Below, one piece after another: positions 5,816 through 12,748 of a DNA stretch of 12,748 nt (the first letter of the stretch is position 1; every line of letters starts with the position of its first letter). The stretch is taken from assembly GCA_045593785.1 (NCBI GenBank), contig JAZNXH010000066.1:1-12748 (forward strand). The letters are read 5' to 3'. A model generated the notes under the pieces. The model was not told the DNA's origin, made no database searches, and saw nothing but the letters and a program-made list of their open reading frames with translations. The position numbers and the translations under genes were made by a program. The stretch is from SZUA-448 sp045593785. GTDB taxonomy: Bacteria > Bacillota > Clostridia > Lachnospirales > Lachnospiraceae.

Positions 5816-5846
5816 AATTGCGTTGCAATTTTATTGCAATGCGATT
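5816..5846 (-). repeat. Inverted repeat between nfeD and the SPFH gene
   Basis: The 14-base arms AATTGCGTTGCAAT (5816-5829) and ATTGCAATGCGATT (5833-5846) match at 12 of 14 positions around a 3-base loop, including a perfect TTGCAAT/ATTGCAA core. No U-tract follows on the minus strand, so it is not a normal terminator. It could tune or process the shared mRNA just before the SPFH ribosome binding site, or bind a protein. Confidence 0.6.
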
Positions 5847-5865
5847 TTATCACATTGCTTTCACG

Positions 5866-6303
5866 TTAATCTTCCTTATATTCTGCTACAATCAATTTCA
5901 CTCCGGATACACTCACAACCTTTACCAAGGTTCCCGGTTCAAATACTGCCGTGTCATCTTCTGCTCTTGCCGTCCATTCCTGTCCATTGCAGATAGCGGT
6001 TCCGGTAGCATTAAAGTTATCAATTTTTTCCGTAACTTTAACCACCTTCCCGATGATGCCCTCATAATTTGTTTTTACCCTTTTCTGATTCAGGTACTTT
6101 ACTGCAATCGGTCTGGTAACAAACAATAACAAAAGTGATATTACAAGGAATAACACTATCTGAAGCCAAAGCGGTGCGTCAAGATTTGCTGCAATGAATC
6201 CTGCCAAAGCACCTCCGGCAAACCAGATTGTTGTAAGTCCAAGCGTCACAATCTCTACTACCAAAAGAACAACAAAAAGAATAATCCAGCTAATTGCTTC
6301 CAT
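5866..6303 (-). CDS. NfeD family membrane protein, 145 aa
   Basis: Short NfeD (NfeD1b-like) protein, the usual companion of an SPFH protein. The start at 6303 has AAAGGAG 7 bases before it; an in-frame ATG ten codons upstream (6333) overlaps that site and lacks its own. Three hydrophobic segments (about 3-20, 24-40, 46-63, with TTIWFAGGALAG) form the membrane part. The C-terminal region (about 80-145) is a small beta barrel of OB-fold type, with YEGIIGKVVKV, TGTAICNGQEWTARA and GTLVKVVSVSGVKLIV. The N-terminal serine protease domain of long NfeD proteins is absent, as is normal for this short class. First gene of a two-gene unit with the stomatin-like gene. I see no convincing promoter in the 150 bases upstream. 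Confidence 0.93.
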   Translation of the reverse strand: MEAISWIILFVVLLVVEIVTLGLTTIWFAGGALAGFIAANLDAPLWLQIVLFLVISLLLLFVTRPIAVKYLNQKRVKTNYEGIIGKVVKVTEKIDNFNATGTAICNGQEWTARAEDDTAVFEPGTLVKVVSVSGVKLIVAEYKED

Positions 6304-6456
6304 ATGTTTCTCCTTTCCCGATGCAAGCTTCATCCGTCACCGTTTTTGTTAGTATCACCTTACTCCAAATAACTTATTTACGCAAGAACTTCTGCGCGAA
6401 CTCTATTTTTTGTGTCGTGAACATCGTTTTCATCCATTGAGTCGTTCTCAGGCAAC

Positions 6457-6504
6457 AAAAAAACAGGTACTGTAATCCGATTCCGGATATAGTACCTGTT
6501 TTTA
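6457..6504. terminator. Terminator of the fatty acid synthesis operon, possibly bidirectional
   Basis: ACAGGTACT (6463-6471) pairs with AGTACCTGT (6491-6499), with an inner stem ATCCG (6475-6479) / CGGAT (6484-6488). On the minus strand TTTTTTT follows. On the plus strand TTTTT follows as well, though no plus-strand gene ends here. It separates the fab operon from nfeD. Confidence 0.9.
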
Positions 6505-6514
6505 TTCAATATAA

Positions 6515-6964
6515 CTAGTATTTTACTTCCGTCATTAACTCATCTTTCATCACCGTCAAAACACGTTCAATCACATCCAGTTCTTCCTCGGAAAAACGGT
6601 TCTTCATGCGGTCAACTACCGTTCCTACATACTGATAACTGATGTTATAGTAATCGATATACTTCTCCGTTACTTCCAGATGATATTCGCGTTTGTCTTC
6701 CAGAGACTGTATCTTACGGATATACCCCTTCTTCATCAGGCTGCTGACTTTATAAGCAGCATTCGGTCCCGAGAGATTCGCAAGACGTGCAAATTCATTA
6801 ATCGTTGGATTCTTCAGCGCATAGATAATTTCCATACAGAACGTCTCTACTGTTGTCAGAGAAGTCTCCCGCTCCTGCAACCGTTCGAACATCTTTTGAT
6901 AAAAATGCAGTTTAAATTTCGTATAAACATCATTGAATAACACTTGCAACATAACCCACACCAC
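6515..6964 (-). CDS. MarR-family transcriptional regulator, candidate fatty acid synthesis regulator, 149 aa
   Basis: Winged helix-turn-helix DNA-binding protein of the MarR superfamily. Helices at about 12-32 and 101-146 would form the dimer interface. The recognition region is NEFARLANLSGPNAAYKVSSLMKKGYI (56-82), followed by a wing with the conserved LEDKREYHL (88-96). I choose GTG at 6964 because AGGA lies 7 bases before it; an in-frame ATG at 6952 has no good site. It is the last gene of the fab operon, 33 bases after fabZ, and is followed by the operon terminator. FabT, a MarR-type repressor of fab genes in streptococci, is normally the first gene; sequence similarity to FabT looks only general. 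A role in controlling this operon is inferred from position. A site resembling the FabT box was not found in the window, but the operon promoter lies outside it. Confidence 0.9.
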   Translation of the reverse strand: MVWVMLQVLFNDVYTKFKLHFYQKMFERLQERETSLTTVETFCMEIIYALKNPTINEFARLANLSGPNAAYKVSSLMKKGYIRKIQSLEDKREYHLEVTEKYIDYYNISYQYVGTVVDRMKNRFSEEELDVIERVLTVMKDELMTEVKY

Positions 6965-6997
6965 TACGCTTTCCTATTTATTTCTCTTCTTATCTTA

Positions 6998-7432
6998 TCA
7001 TTTACTCATATCGATTGCAAATGTTAGTTCTGCAGTTACTGCAACTTTTCCATCAACGGTAGCCACTGCCTTTCCGATACCAAGCGGTCCGCGCAAGGTA
7101 ACGATTTCACAGTTCAGTTCCAATACGTCTCCGGGAATCACCTGCTTCTTGAAACGTGCATTCTTCACCCCGCCAAAAAGCGCAATTTTCCCCTTGTATT
7201 CCTCCTTTGTGAGTAATGCTACCGCTCCGGTCTGTGCCAAAGCCTCTAAGATCAGCACCCCCGGCATCACATGCTTTTCCGGAAAATGTCCCATAAAATG
7301 CATCTCATTTGCCGAAACACATTTCATTCCTTTTGCCGATACTCCGGGTTCGCATTCAAGAATCCGGTCAACTAATAAGAATGGATATCGATGCGGGATA
7401 ATTTGTTGAATTTCATTTGAGTTTAATTCCAT
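6998..7432 (-). CDS. fabZ: 3-hydroxyacyl-ACP dehydratase FabZ, 144 aa
   Basis: Removes water from 3-hydroxyacyl-ACP to give trans-2-enoyl-ACP in each elongation round; cytoplasmic hot-dog fold enzyme. The N-terminal IIPHRYPFLLVD (11-22), the active site histidine H49 in MGHFP and the glutamate E63 in LEALAQTG are all present. The later FGGVKNARFKKQVIPGD segment is also typical. Length matches the family. The start ATG at 7432 has AAGGA about 9 bases upstream. It lies 63 bases after fabF. In streptococcal clusters accB sits between fabF and fabZ; here nothing does. No second FabZ/FabA-like gene or FabM isomerase is visible, so how unsaturated chains are made cannot be read from here. Confidence 0.97.
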   Translation of the reverse strand: MELNSNEIQQIIPHRYPFLLVDRILECEPGVSAKGMKCVSANEMHFMGHFPEKHVMPGVLILEALAQTGAVALLTKEEYKGKIALFGGVKNARFKKQVIPGDVLELNCEIVTLRGPLGIGKAVATVDGKVAVTAELTFAIDMSK

Positions 7433-7495
7433 TGTTTTTCTTCCTTATTATTCCTTATGCTTTTTACAATCTATCTTTCCGTTACAAACAGTTCC

Positions 7496-8740
7496 CTACC
7501 TGATATCGGTTTTCTTCAACAGAATCGTTGCATTGTGTCCGCCAAATCCGAGCGAATTTGACATTGCATAATTCACTGCAACATTACGACCGGTATTCGG
7601 AACAATATCAAGGTCGCATTCCGGATCCGGTTCACGATAGTTAATCGTAGCGGGAACAAAATCTTCGCAGACACTCATTGCAGTGATGATACCCTCCAGC
7701 GCGCCGCTTGCTCCCAGTAAATGCCCTGTCATAGACTTCGTAGAACTCACCATTAACCGATCCGCATGTACACCAAACGCCGTACGGATTGCTTTCGTCT
7801 CCCCTTTATCGTTCAGATGAGTCGAAGTTCCGTGCGCGTTGATATAATTTACTGCTTCTGCTGCTACATCACCATCCTTTAGTGCAAGCTTCAGACACTC
7901 TGCTGCCACACTTCCGTCTTCGAGCGGGGCGGTCACATGATACGCGTCACAATTTGCACCGTAACCAACAATCTCACAATAGATCTTTGCACCACGAGCG
8001 ATTGCGTGTTCATATTCTTCCAGAATCAAGATTCCGGCCCCCTCACCCATCACAAATCCGGCACGTTCCTTGTCAAAGGGAATCGACGCCCGCATCGGAT
8101 CGGTTGTCCGGTTCAATGCCTGTAAGGTTGTGAATCCGCCAAGCCCAAGCGGTGTAATACTCGCTTCCGCTCCGCCGGTCACCATCGCATCCGCATAACC
8201 ATCACGGATATAGTGGAACGCATCTCCAATGGCATTCGTCGCCCCTGCACATGCCGTTACCACACAATTACACATACCGTGTAATCCATACTCAATCGCA
8301 ATTCTTCCGGCTGCCAGATTTGCTATCATCATCGGAATAAAATGCGGACTGACACGATCATATCCCTTCTCTTCCCCCTTCAGGCACTCATCCTGAAATG
8401 TCTGCATTCCTCCGACACCACTCGATACAATAACACCAAACCGATTACGGTCCACTGCTTCCATATCAAAAGCCGCATCCGCAAATGCTTCCTTTGCTGC
8501 AACCAGTGCAAACTGTGTAAAACGGTCCATCTTTCTTACTTCTCTCTTGTCCAGATAATCCTCCGGATTGAAATTCTTCACTTCTCCTGCAAGACTTACC
8601 TTACGTTCCGAGGTGTCAAACAAAGTAATCGGAGCAATCCCGCATTTTCCTTGTTTTACTGCCTCCCAGGTATCCTTCAGATTATGTCCAAGCGGGTTAA
8701 TCGTACCCATGCCGGTGATCACAACACGTCTTTTTTCCAT
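7496..8740 (-). CDS. fabF: 3-oxoacyl-ACP synthase II FabF, 414 aa
   Basis: Condenses malonyl-ACP with the growing acyl-ACP chain; thiolase-fold dimer in the cytoplasm. The catalytic triad is complete: C164 in VVTACAGATNAIGDA, H303 in NAHGTST and H340 in KSMTGHLLGASG, with the C-terminal SLGFGGHNATILL. Length fits the family. The start at 8740 follows GAAAGGG by about 8 bases and gives the usual MEKRRVVITG beginning; an in-frame ATG nine codons upstream would overlap this site. It lies 33 bases after fabG. Whether it also handles the step specific for unsaturated chains (FabB role) cannot be told from sequence, as no FabB is visible. Confidence 0.97.
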   Translation of the reverse strand: MEKRRVVITGMGTINPLGHNLKDTWEAVKQGKCGIAPITLFDTSERKVSLAGEVKNFNPEDYLDKREVRKMDRFTQFALVAAKEAFADAAFDMEAVDRNRFGVIVSSGVGGMQTFQDECLKGEEKGYDRVSPHFIPMMIANLAAGRIAIEYGLHGMCNCVVTACAGATNAIGDAFHYIRDGYADAMVTGGAEASITPLGLGGFTTLQALNRTTDPMRASIPFDKERAGFVMGEGAGILILEEYEHAIARGAKIYCEIVGYGANCDAYHVTAPLEDGSVAAECLKLALKDGDVAAEAVNYINAHGTSTHLNDKGETKAIRTAFGVHADRLMVSSTKSMTGHLLGASGALEGIITAMSVCEDFVPATINYREPDPECDLDIVPNTGRNVAVNYAMSNSLGFGGHNATILLKKTDIR

Positions 8741-8773
8741 CCCTATATCCCTTTCCAGCACCTGCAAACTTTT

Positions 8774-9544
8774 TTACATAGCCATGCCGCCATCGACACA
8801 GATAACCTGCCCGGTAATGTATTTGCTCTCATCACTTGCCAAAAATGCTACCAGGTTTGCCACGTCTTCCGGCTGCCCCATCTCACGAAAAGGAATTCCC
8901 TCTAAGAGTTTTCCTTTCGCCGCCTCCGGGATTGCATCGGTCATAGCCGTCTCAATCATGCCGGGAGCAACTGCATTTACTGTTATTTTTCTGGATGCAA
9001 GTTCTCGCGCCAGCGATTTGGTCATACCAATCACTGCCGCCTTACTTGCTGCATAGTTCATCTGTCCGGCATTTCCCATCACACCGGCAATACTGCTCAT
9101 ATTGATGATACGTCCGTAGCGCGCCTTTAGCATCAATCTGGATACCGCACGCATCATATAAAAACTACCCTTCAGATTCACATCAATCACCGCATCCAGT
9201 TCTTCGTTTGTCATTCGTGCCAACAGATTATCCCGGGTAATTCCGGCATTATTCACCAATACTGCCACTTTACCGTCTCCAAATTCCGCAGCCTCCTGTA
9301 CCAGGCGTTCACAGTCTTCCGCTTTTGCAATATCTGCTTTTACCATCAGTACACGAACACCATACTGCTCGCATTCCGCTGCAGTTTCTTTTGCCTGTGC
9401 ATCCGATGCCTGATAATTCAATACAATATCGAATCCGTCTTTTGCCAGACGCACACAAACAGCGCGTCCGATTCCACGGCTTCCACCGGTTACAATTGCT
9501 GTTTTTCTCTCTGACATTTTCTTTTCCATGCCTTTCCGTCTCAT
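8774..9544 (-). CDS. fabG: 3-oxoacyl-ACP reductase FabG, 256 aa (247 aa from an internal start)
   Basis: NADPH-dependent reduction of 3-oxoacyl-ACP; Rossmann-fold short-chain dehydrogenase. Counting from the first ATG, the cofactor loop is TGGSRGIGRA (19-28), NNAG is at 98-101, and the catalytic residues are S151, Y164 and K168 in SSIAGVMGNAGQMNYAASKAA. The end GQVICVDGGMAM is typical. The start is uncertain: ATG at 9544 overlaps the fabD stop as ATGA and would be translated by coupling, while ATG at 9517 gives the family-typical MSERKTAIVTGG and 247 residues. AAAGG lies 13 bases before that second ATG, which is rather far. Identity is secure. Confidence 0.96.
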   Translation of the reverse strand: MRRKGMEKKMSERKTAIVTGGSRGIGRAVCVRLAKDGFDIVLNYQASDAQAKETAAECEQYGVRVLMVKADIAKAEDCERLVQEAAEFGDGKVAVLVNNAGITRDNLLARMTNEELDAVIDVNLKGSFYMMRAVSRLMLKARYGRIINMSSIAGVMGNAGQMNYAASKAAVIGMTKSLARELASRKITVNAVAPGMIETAMTDAIPEAAKGKLLEGIPFREMGQPEDVANLVAFLASDESKYITGQVICVDGGMAM

Positions 9545-10500
9545 ATCAGCACTGCTTGCTTTTCATCCTTCTTCTGACGAAGAAATGCATGCAGGCTCTC
9601 ACTACTCTCTATATTATATAGCGTGACTTCTTTTCCCAATTCCTTCGCTGTCTTCTTCAAGAAGCCCGACAAAGTATTTCCCGGTCCGATTTCAATAAAT
9701 TCGGTTGCACCATCCTGTAACAACAATCGCAGGCTTGCTTCAAACTGCACACTGTTCTGTACCTGCTGCACCATACGGTCTTTCAGATTTTCTTCCTCTG
9801 TCCAATAACTTCCGGTCACGTTCAGTACAATCGGGATCTGTGGCTGATTCCATACCATCCGGGAAAAATATTCCTGCAGGGCATCTCCGGCAGGCTTCAT
9901 AAACTTAGTATGGAAAGGACCACTGACATTCAGACGCACACAGCGTTTGGCTCCCTGCTCTTTTAGATATGTTTCTGCCTGCGCTACGGCTGCTTCTTCT
10001 CCACAGATGACATACTGTCCCGGACAGTTATAATTGGCCACTGTAACATAGCCGGATTCTTTTGATGCACGGCACGCTTCCTCTACAACTTCTGCCTCCT
10101 GTCCTAAAACTGCACTCATAGCACAAGACTTCCCTTTTGCTGCCTCTGCCATCTTCTGTCCGCGGAATTCACATAACTTCACATATCCTTTTGCATCCAA
10201 GACCCCGGCAACATGTAACGCACCGTATTCCCCGAGGCTCAATCCGCAAGCGGCATCCGGCATAATACCGTGCGCTCTCAGCACTGCTGTTACTCCTGCT
10301 GCAAACGCAGCCATACAGGGCTGTGTAATCTCTGTTTGCGACAGCTCCTCCAGCTTTGCTTCATGCATGTAATACTGAAGATTCGTATCCGTATTCAAAC
10401 CGTCAATCACATTACGATATATTTCAAACTCCTCATACAAATCCTTCCCCATACCGGCCTTTTGGCTCCCCTGACCGGCATATAAAAATACGGTTTTCAT
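9541..10500 (-). CDS. fabD: Malonyl-CoA:ACP transacylase FabD, 319 aa
   Basis: Transfers malonate from CoA to ACP, supplying the elongation cycle. The N-terminal AGQGSQKAGMG (8-18), the nucleophile elbow GLSLGEYGAL with S88, arginine R113 in EFRGQKM and H197 in VSGPFHTKFMKP are in the expected places. The residue before the nucleophile is Leu instead of the His of the Escherichia coli GHSLG motif, a variant I regard as common in Firmicutes. The C-terminal IEIGPGNTLSGFLKK is also typical. An AGGAGGA lies upstream of the ATG at 10500 with a somewhat long spacing of 11-13 bases. It is 47 bases after fabK and overlaps fabG by 4 bases. Confidence 0.97.
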   Translation of the reverse strand: MKTVFLYAGQGSQKAGMGKDLYEEFEIYRNVIDGLNTDTNLQYYMHEAKLEELSQTEITQPCMAAFAAGVTAVLRAHGIMPDAACGLSLGEYGALHVAGVLDAKGYVKLCEFRGQKMAEAAKGKSCAMSAVLGQEAEVVEEACRASKESGYVTVANYNCPGQYVICGEEAAVAQAETYLKEQGAKRCVRLNVSGPFHTKFMKPAGDALQEYFSRMVWNQPQIPIVLNVTGSYWTEEENLKDRMVQQVQNSVQFEASLRLLLQDGATEFIEIGPGNTLSGFLKKTAKELGKEVTLYNIESSESLHAFLRQKKDEKQAVLI

Positions 10501-10547
10501 TTTACCGAACTCTCCTCCTATCTATATCTCATCCATCCCCTTGATTG

Positions 10548-11468
10548 CTATAGAGCAGAAATAACTTCCCGGTATCCCTTCTCCATGTCTTCAAAAATCT
10601 GTGCAATCGGCTTAATCTCCTTTAATTGCCCGGACACCTGTCCTGCCATCAGGGAGCCGTTTGCTGTATCTCCCTCAAACACAGCCCTGCGAAGGGAACC
10701 AAGCGTAAACTGTTCCAGTTCCATCTTGTCTGCGCCTTCTTTTTCCCTCTTTACATATGCACGCGCCATCGCATTTTTCAAAATACGTACCGGTGTTCCG
10801 GCAATCCGGCCGGTAACAATCGTTCCGTTGTCTTTCGCCTTAATCACGGCTTCTTTGTATGCAGGATGTATCGGACATTCCTCACTGGTAAGCAAACAGG
10901 TTCCTAGTTGTACCCCAACTGCACCAAGTGCATACGCTGCAGCAAGCTGTCTTCCGTCTGCGATACCACCTGCCGCTACAACCGGAATCGATACTGCATC
11001 CACTACCTGCGGCACCAATGTCATCGTAGTCATCTCACCAACATGACCGCCACTTTCCGTTCCTTCTGCTATTACCAGATCTGCACCGGCTTCTTCCATC
11101 TTCTGTGCCAATAAGACGCTTGCCACAACCGGCATCACAAGAATTCCGTGTTCTTTCCACATCTGCATGTACTGACGCGGATTACCGGCTCCCGTTGTTA
11201 CAATCTTTACCCCTTCCTCTGCGATAATCTGTGCCATTTCATCCACCTGCGGATTCATCAGCATTAAATTCACACCAAAAGGTTTATCTGTCAGTGTCTT
11301 ACACTTACGAATATTCTCTCTTAACTGTTCGGCTGTCATGCCACCGGCTCCGATGAGTCCGAGCCCGCCGGCATTGCTGACTGCTGCCGCAAATTCACCG
11401 GTTGCAATATTGGCCATACCGCCCTGGATAAAGGGATAACGGATATTTAATATTTCATTTAGTTTCAT
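10548..11468 (-). CDS. fabK: Enoyl-ACP reductase II FabK (FMN-dependent), 306 aa
   Basis: Reduces trans-2-enoyl-ACP, the last step of each cycle, with a flavin instead of the SDR mechanism of FabI. TIM-barrel fold of the nitronate monooxygenase-like family. FMN-binding and catalytic segments are visible: IQGGMANIATGEFAAAVSNAGG (14-35), GVNLMLMNP (65-73), TTGAGNP (91-97), H142 in ESGGHVGEMTT, the AAGGIADGRQLAAA glycine loop and GVQLGT. The start at 11468 is chosen because GGAG (bases 11475-11478) lies 6 bases before it; the ATG four codons upstream overlaps this site and has none. It sits between fabH and fabD, as in streptococcal clusters, which separates it from generic nitronate monooxygenases. 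No acpP precedes it. Confidence 0.95.
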   Translation of the reverse strand: MKLNEILNIRYPFIQGGMANIATGEFAAAVSNAGGLGLIGAGGMTAEQLRENIRKCKTLTDKPFGVNLMLMNPQVDEMAQIIAEEGVKIVTTGAGNPRQYMQMWKEHGILVMPVVASVLLAQKMEEAGADLVIAEGTESGGHVGEMTTMTLVPQVVDAVSIPVVAAGGIADGRQLAAAYALGAVGVQLGTCLLTSEECPIHPAYKEAVIKAKDNGTIVTGRIAGTPVRILKNAMARAYVKREKEGADKMELEQFTLGSLRRAVFEGDTANGSLMAGQVSGQLKEIKPIAQIFEDMEKGYREVISAL

Positions 11469-11479
11469 AATTATCTCCA

Positions 11480-11498
11480 TTTCAAAACTCTATTGAAA
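11480..11498. repeat. Inverted repeat in the fabH-fabK junction
   Basis: TTTCAA (11480-11485) and TTGAAA (11493-11498) are separated by 7 bases, filling much of the 39-base gap between fabH and the fabK start. It could be a weak operator or chance in AT-rich sequence. Confidence 0.3.
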
Positions 11499-11507
11499 TA
11501 AACTTCT

Positions 11508-12461
11508 CTATACTTCAAACAAAACTGCACTCCAAGTAAATCCTGCACCAAATCCGATGCTGATTACCCTGCTGCCGCTCGGGAGGATTCCGCTGCGACG
11601 CATCTCATCGATTGCAATTGGGATGCTCGCAGCAGACGTGTTTCCGTATTTTTCAATGTTAACAAAGAATTTTCCGGCATGTAACGGATATTTTTTCTGT
11701 ACATGCTCGATGATTCTTAAGTTCGCCTGATGGCAGATGACATAGTCGACTTCTTCCATGGTAAGTCCCGCATCTTCCAACACCTGTTCTACACCTTGCT
11801 GCAACGCGGTCACTGCAAACTTAAAAACTTTATTTCCCTGCATAAAAAGCTTGGCATTATCATTTCCAACGCCTTTACAACGCAAAGCTTCATCATCTCC
11901 GCGTGACCAGTTTCGTTGTACATATAACCCATTGCTTTGCTCAACCAAAACCGCGCCCGCACCATCACCAAATAAAATGCAGGAACCCCGGTCCGTATAA
12001 TCTGCAATGCGTGACAATTGCTCACTACCGATTACCAACGCAAACCGCTTTCGGCTGTTGTTTAAAAGTCCTCTGGCAATATCAAGCCCATACAAAAAAC
12101 CGGAGCATGCAGCACTCACATCAAATGACATCACCGTATCCGATAGTCTGAGTGCTTTCTGTACCATGCAGGCTACTGACGGAAATGCATATTCCGGTGT
12201 TGTAGTTGCAACCAGAATTACTGCGATTTCATTCTTAATCTCTTCTTCCGGCATCGTCTCTGCTGCCATCCGAATTGCATTTTCTGCCGCTTGCACTGCC
12301 AGGCTGATGGTTGTTTCGTCTTCACATATTCTGCGTTCTCTGATTCCGGTACGAGTACGAATCCATTCATCATTCGTCTCCACCATCCGGCTCAGGTCAT
12401 CATTCGTTACAATCCGATCCGGAACCGCATGTCCGGTTCCGACAATTCTTATCCCGTTCAC
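11508..12461 (-). CDS. fabH: 3-oxoacyl-ACP synthase III FabH, 317 aa
   Basis: Starts fatty acid chains by condensing an acyl-CoA primer with malonyl-ACP. The triad is complete: C119 in DVSAACSGFLYG, H244 in VICHQANLRI and N274 in YGNTSAAS. The N-terminal GTGHAVPDRIVTNDDLS and DEWIRTRTGIRERRI segments and the final SIGFGAGFTWSAVLFEV are typical. The start is GTG at 12461, with GAGG 5 bases upstream. No ATG or other good start occurs above it in frame before the stop codon at 12492-12494. It lies 58 bases after accA and 39 bases before fabK. Primer preference (acetyl or branched) cannot be read with confidence. Confidence 0.97.
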   Translation of the reverse strand: MNGIRIVGTGHAVPDRIVTNDDLSRMVETNDEWIRTRTGIRERRICEDETTISLAVQAAENAIRMAAETMPEEEIKNEIAVILVATTTPEYAFPSVACMVQKALRLSDTVMSFDVSAACSGFLYGLDIARGLLNNSRKRFALVIGSEQLSRIADYTDRGSCILFGDGAGAVLVEQSNGLYVQRNWSRGDDEALRCKGVGNDNAKLFMQGNKVFKFAVTALQQGVEQVLEDAGLTMEEVDYVICHQANLRIIEHVQKKYPLHAGKFFVNIEKYGNTSAASIPIAIDEMRRSGILPSGSRVISIGFGAGFTWSAVLFEV

Positions 12462-12519
12462 ATCTGCCTCATTTCTATTGGTACTGTCGCCTTACCCGTC
12501 AATACCATCTTCTGCTTTA

Positions 12520-12748
12520 TTACTTACCCGGTCTGTAAACTCCGTCAATCGCACGATATTTTTCGTATCTTTTTGTAACCAATGAAGAAACGCTTAGCTT
12601 TGACAGACGATTCAATTCAAACTCTAACATCGTATCTAACGCACGAATGCAGCGCTTTCCTTCCGGTATAATCCCATCAATCAAGCCAAAGTTTTTCAGT
12701 TCTTCCGGTGTGATTTTCATGATGGCACATGCCTCTGCGGCCCGCTTA
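12520..12748 (-). CDS. accA: Acetyl-CoA carboxylase carboxyltransferase subunit alpha AccA, C-terminal end (5' part outside window)
   Basis: Only the last 75 codons are in the window. Together with AccD this subunit moves the carboxyl group from biotin to acetyl-CoA, making malonyl-CoA for FabD. The visible part begins KRAAEACAIMKITPEELKNF and continues GLIDGIIPE, the C-terminal signature of AccA where a helix leads to the LKLIDxIIPEP segment. A final helix and a TKRYEKYRAIDG tail are also typical. The C-terminus is rich in Leu, Ser and Arg and ends PGK. The reading frame is open to the window edge, so the ATG at 12720 is internal, not the start. Its place before fabH suggests that the other acc genes lie further upstream in the same operon. 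Confidence 0.9.
   Translation of the reverse strand, partial: KRAAEACAIMKITPEELKNFGLIDGIIPEGKRCIRALDTMLEFELNRLSKLSVSSLVTKRYEKYRAIDGVYRPGK

Noticed and set aside
6304..6456. Promoter or operator upstream of nfeD
   Set aside because: A possible TTGCGT and TAAGGT pair with 17-bp spacing is too weak to report as a promoter, and I saw no convincing palindrome in this stretch.
8342..9056. Plus-strand reading frames of 162 and 187 codons
   Set aside because: They are antisense to fabF and fabG, have no good ribosome binding site, and are Cys/His/Ser-rich as expected for shadow frames.
12007..12585. Plus-strand reading frame of 192 codons
   Set aside because: It is antisense to fabH and the accA end, both of which have intact catalytic or family motifs.
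12520..12720. A separate 66-aa gene starting at ATG 12720
   Set aside because: The frame is open upstream to the window edge and the sequence is the C-terminus of AccA, so this is an internal methionine.
1..12748. CRISPR array, insertion sequence, prophage or toxin-antitoxin system
   Set aside because: I found no regularly spaced repeats, transposase motifs, terminal inverted repeats or recognisable toxin-antitoxin pair on either strand.

Overview
The window looks like a chromosomal segment of a low-to-moderate GC, Gram-positive anaerobe, most likely a member of the Lachnospiraceae (Clostridia). Three things suggest this: a DUF5688-type protein (a family I know mainly from Lachnospiraceae), a flavin-dependent FabK in place of FabI, and AGGAG-type ribosome binding sites with sigmaA-like promoters throughout. 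I see no phage, transposon, CRISPR or plasmid features. Most of the window is ordinary core genome.

Left part (1-3090): the 5' portion of an RsuA/RluF-type rRNA pseudouridine synthase on the minus strand, cut by the window start and possibly frameshifted near its edge. Next come a tRNA-Arg(CCG) with its own promoter and terminator, a 68-residue unknown protein (minus), and, divergent from it, an exported Ser/Thr/Pro-rich protein (plus). The last is convergent with a DUF5688 gene (minus). The two stop codons overlap in one CTAG, and a terminator hairpin is built from the two gene ends.

Middle part (3054-6504): a two-component system on the minus strand, a LytTR response regulator followed directly, in the same frame, by a short GHKL histidine kinase. 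Its promoter region carries a 10-bp direct repeat. Upstream of it lies an NfeD/SPFH (stomatin-like) membrane pair. Each unit ends in a clear intrinsic terminator.

Right part (6515-12748): a type II fatty acid synthesis operon on the minus strand, in transcription order accA (3' end only), fabH, fabK, fabD, fabG, fabF, fabZ and a MarR-family regulator as last gene. AccA is a subunit of acetyl-CoA carboxylase, which makes malonyl-CoA. FabD loads malonate onto ACP, FabH starts chains, and FabF, FabG, FabZ and FabK run the elongation cycle. All key catalytic residues are present. No acpP or accB lies inside the visible part. The MarR protein is a candidate FabT-like regulator, placed last rather than first in the operon. 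I found no clearly new biological system; the most useful leads are regulatory.
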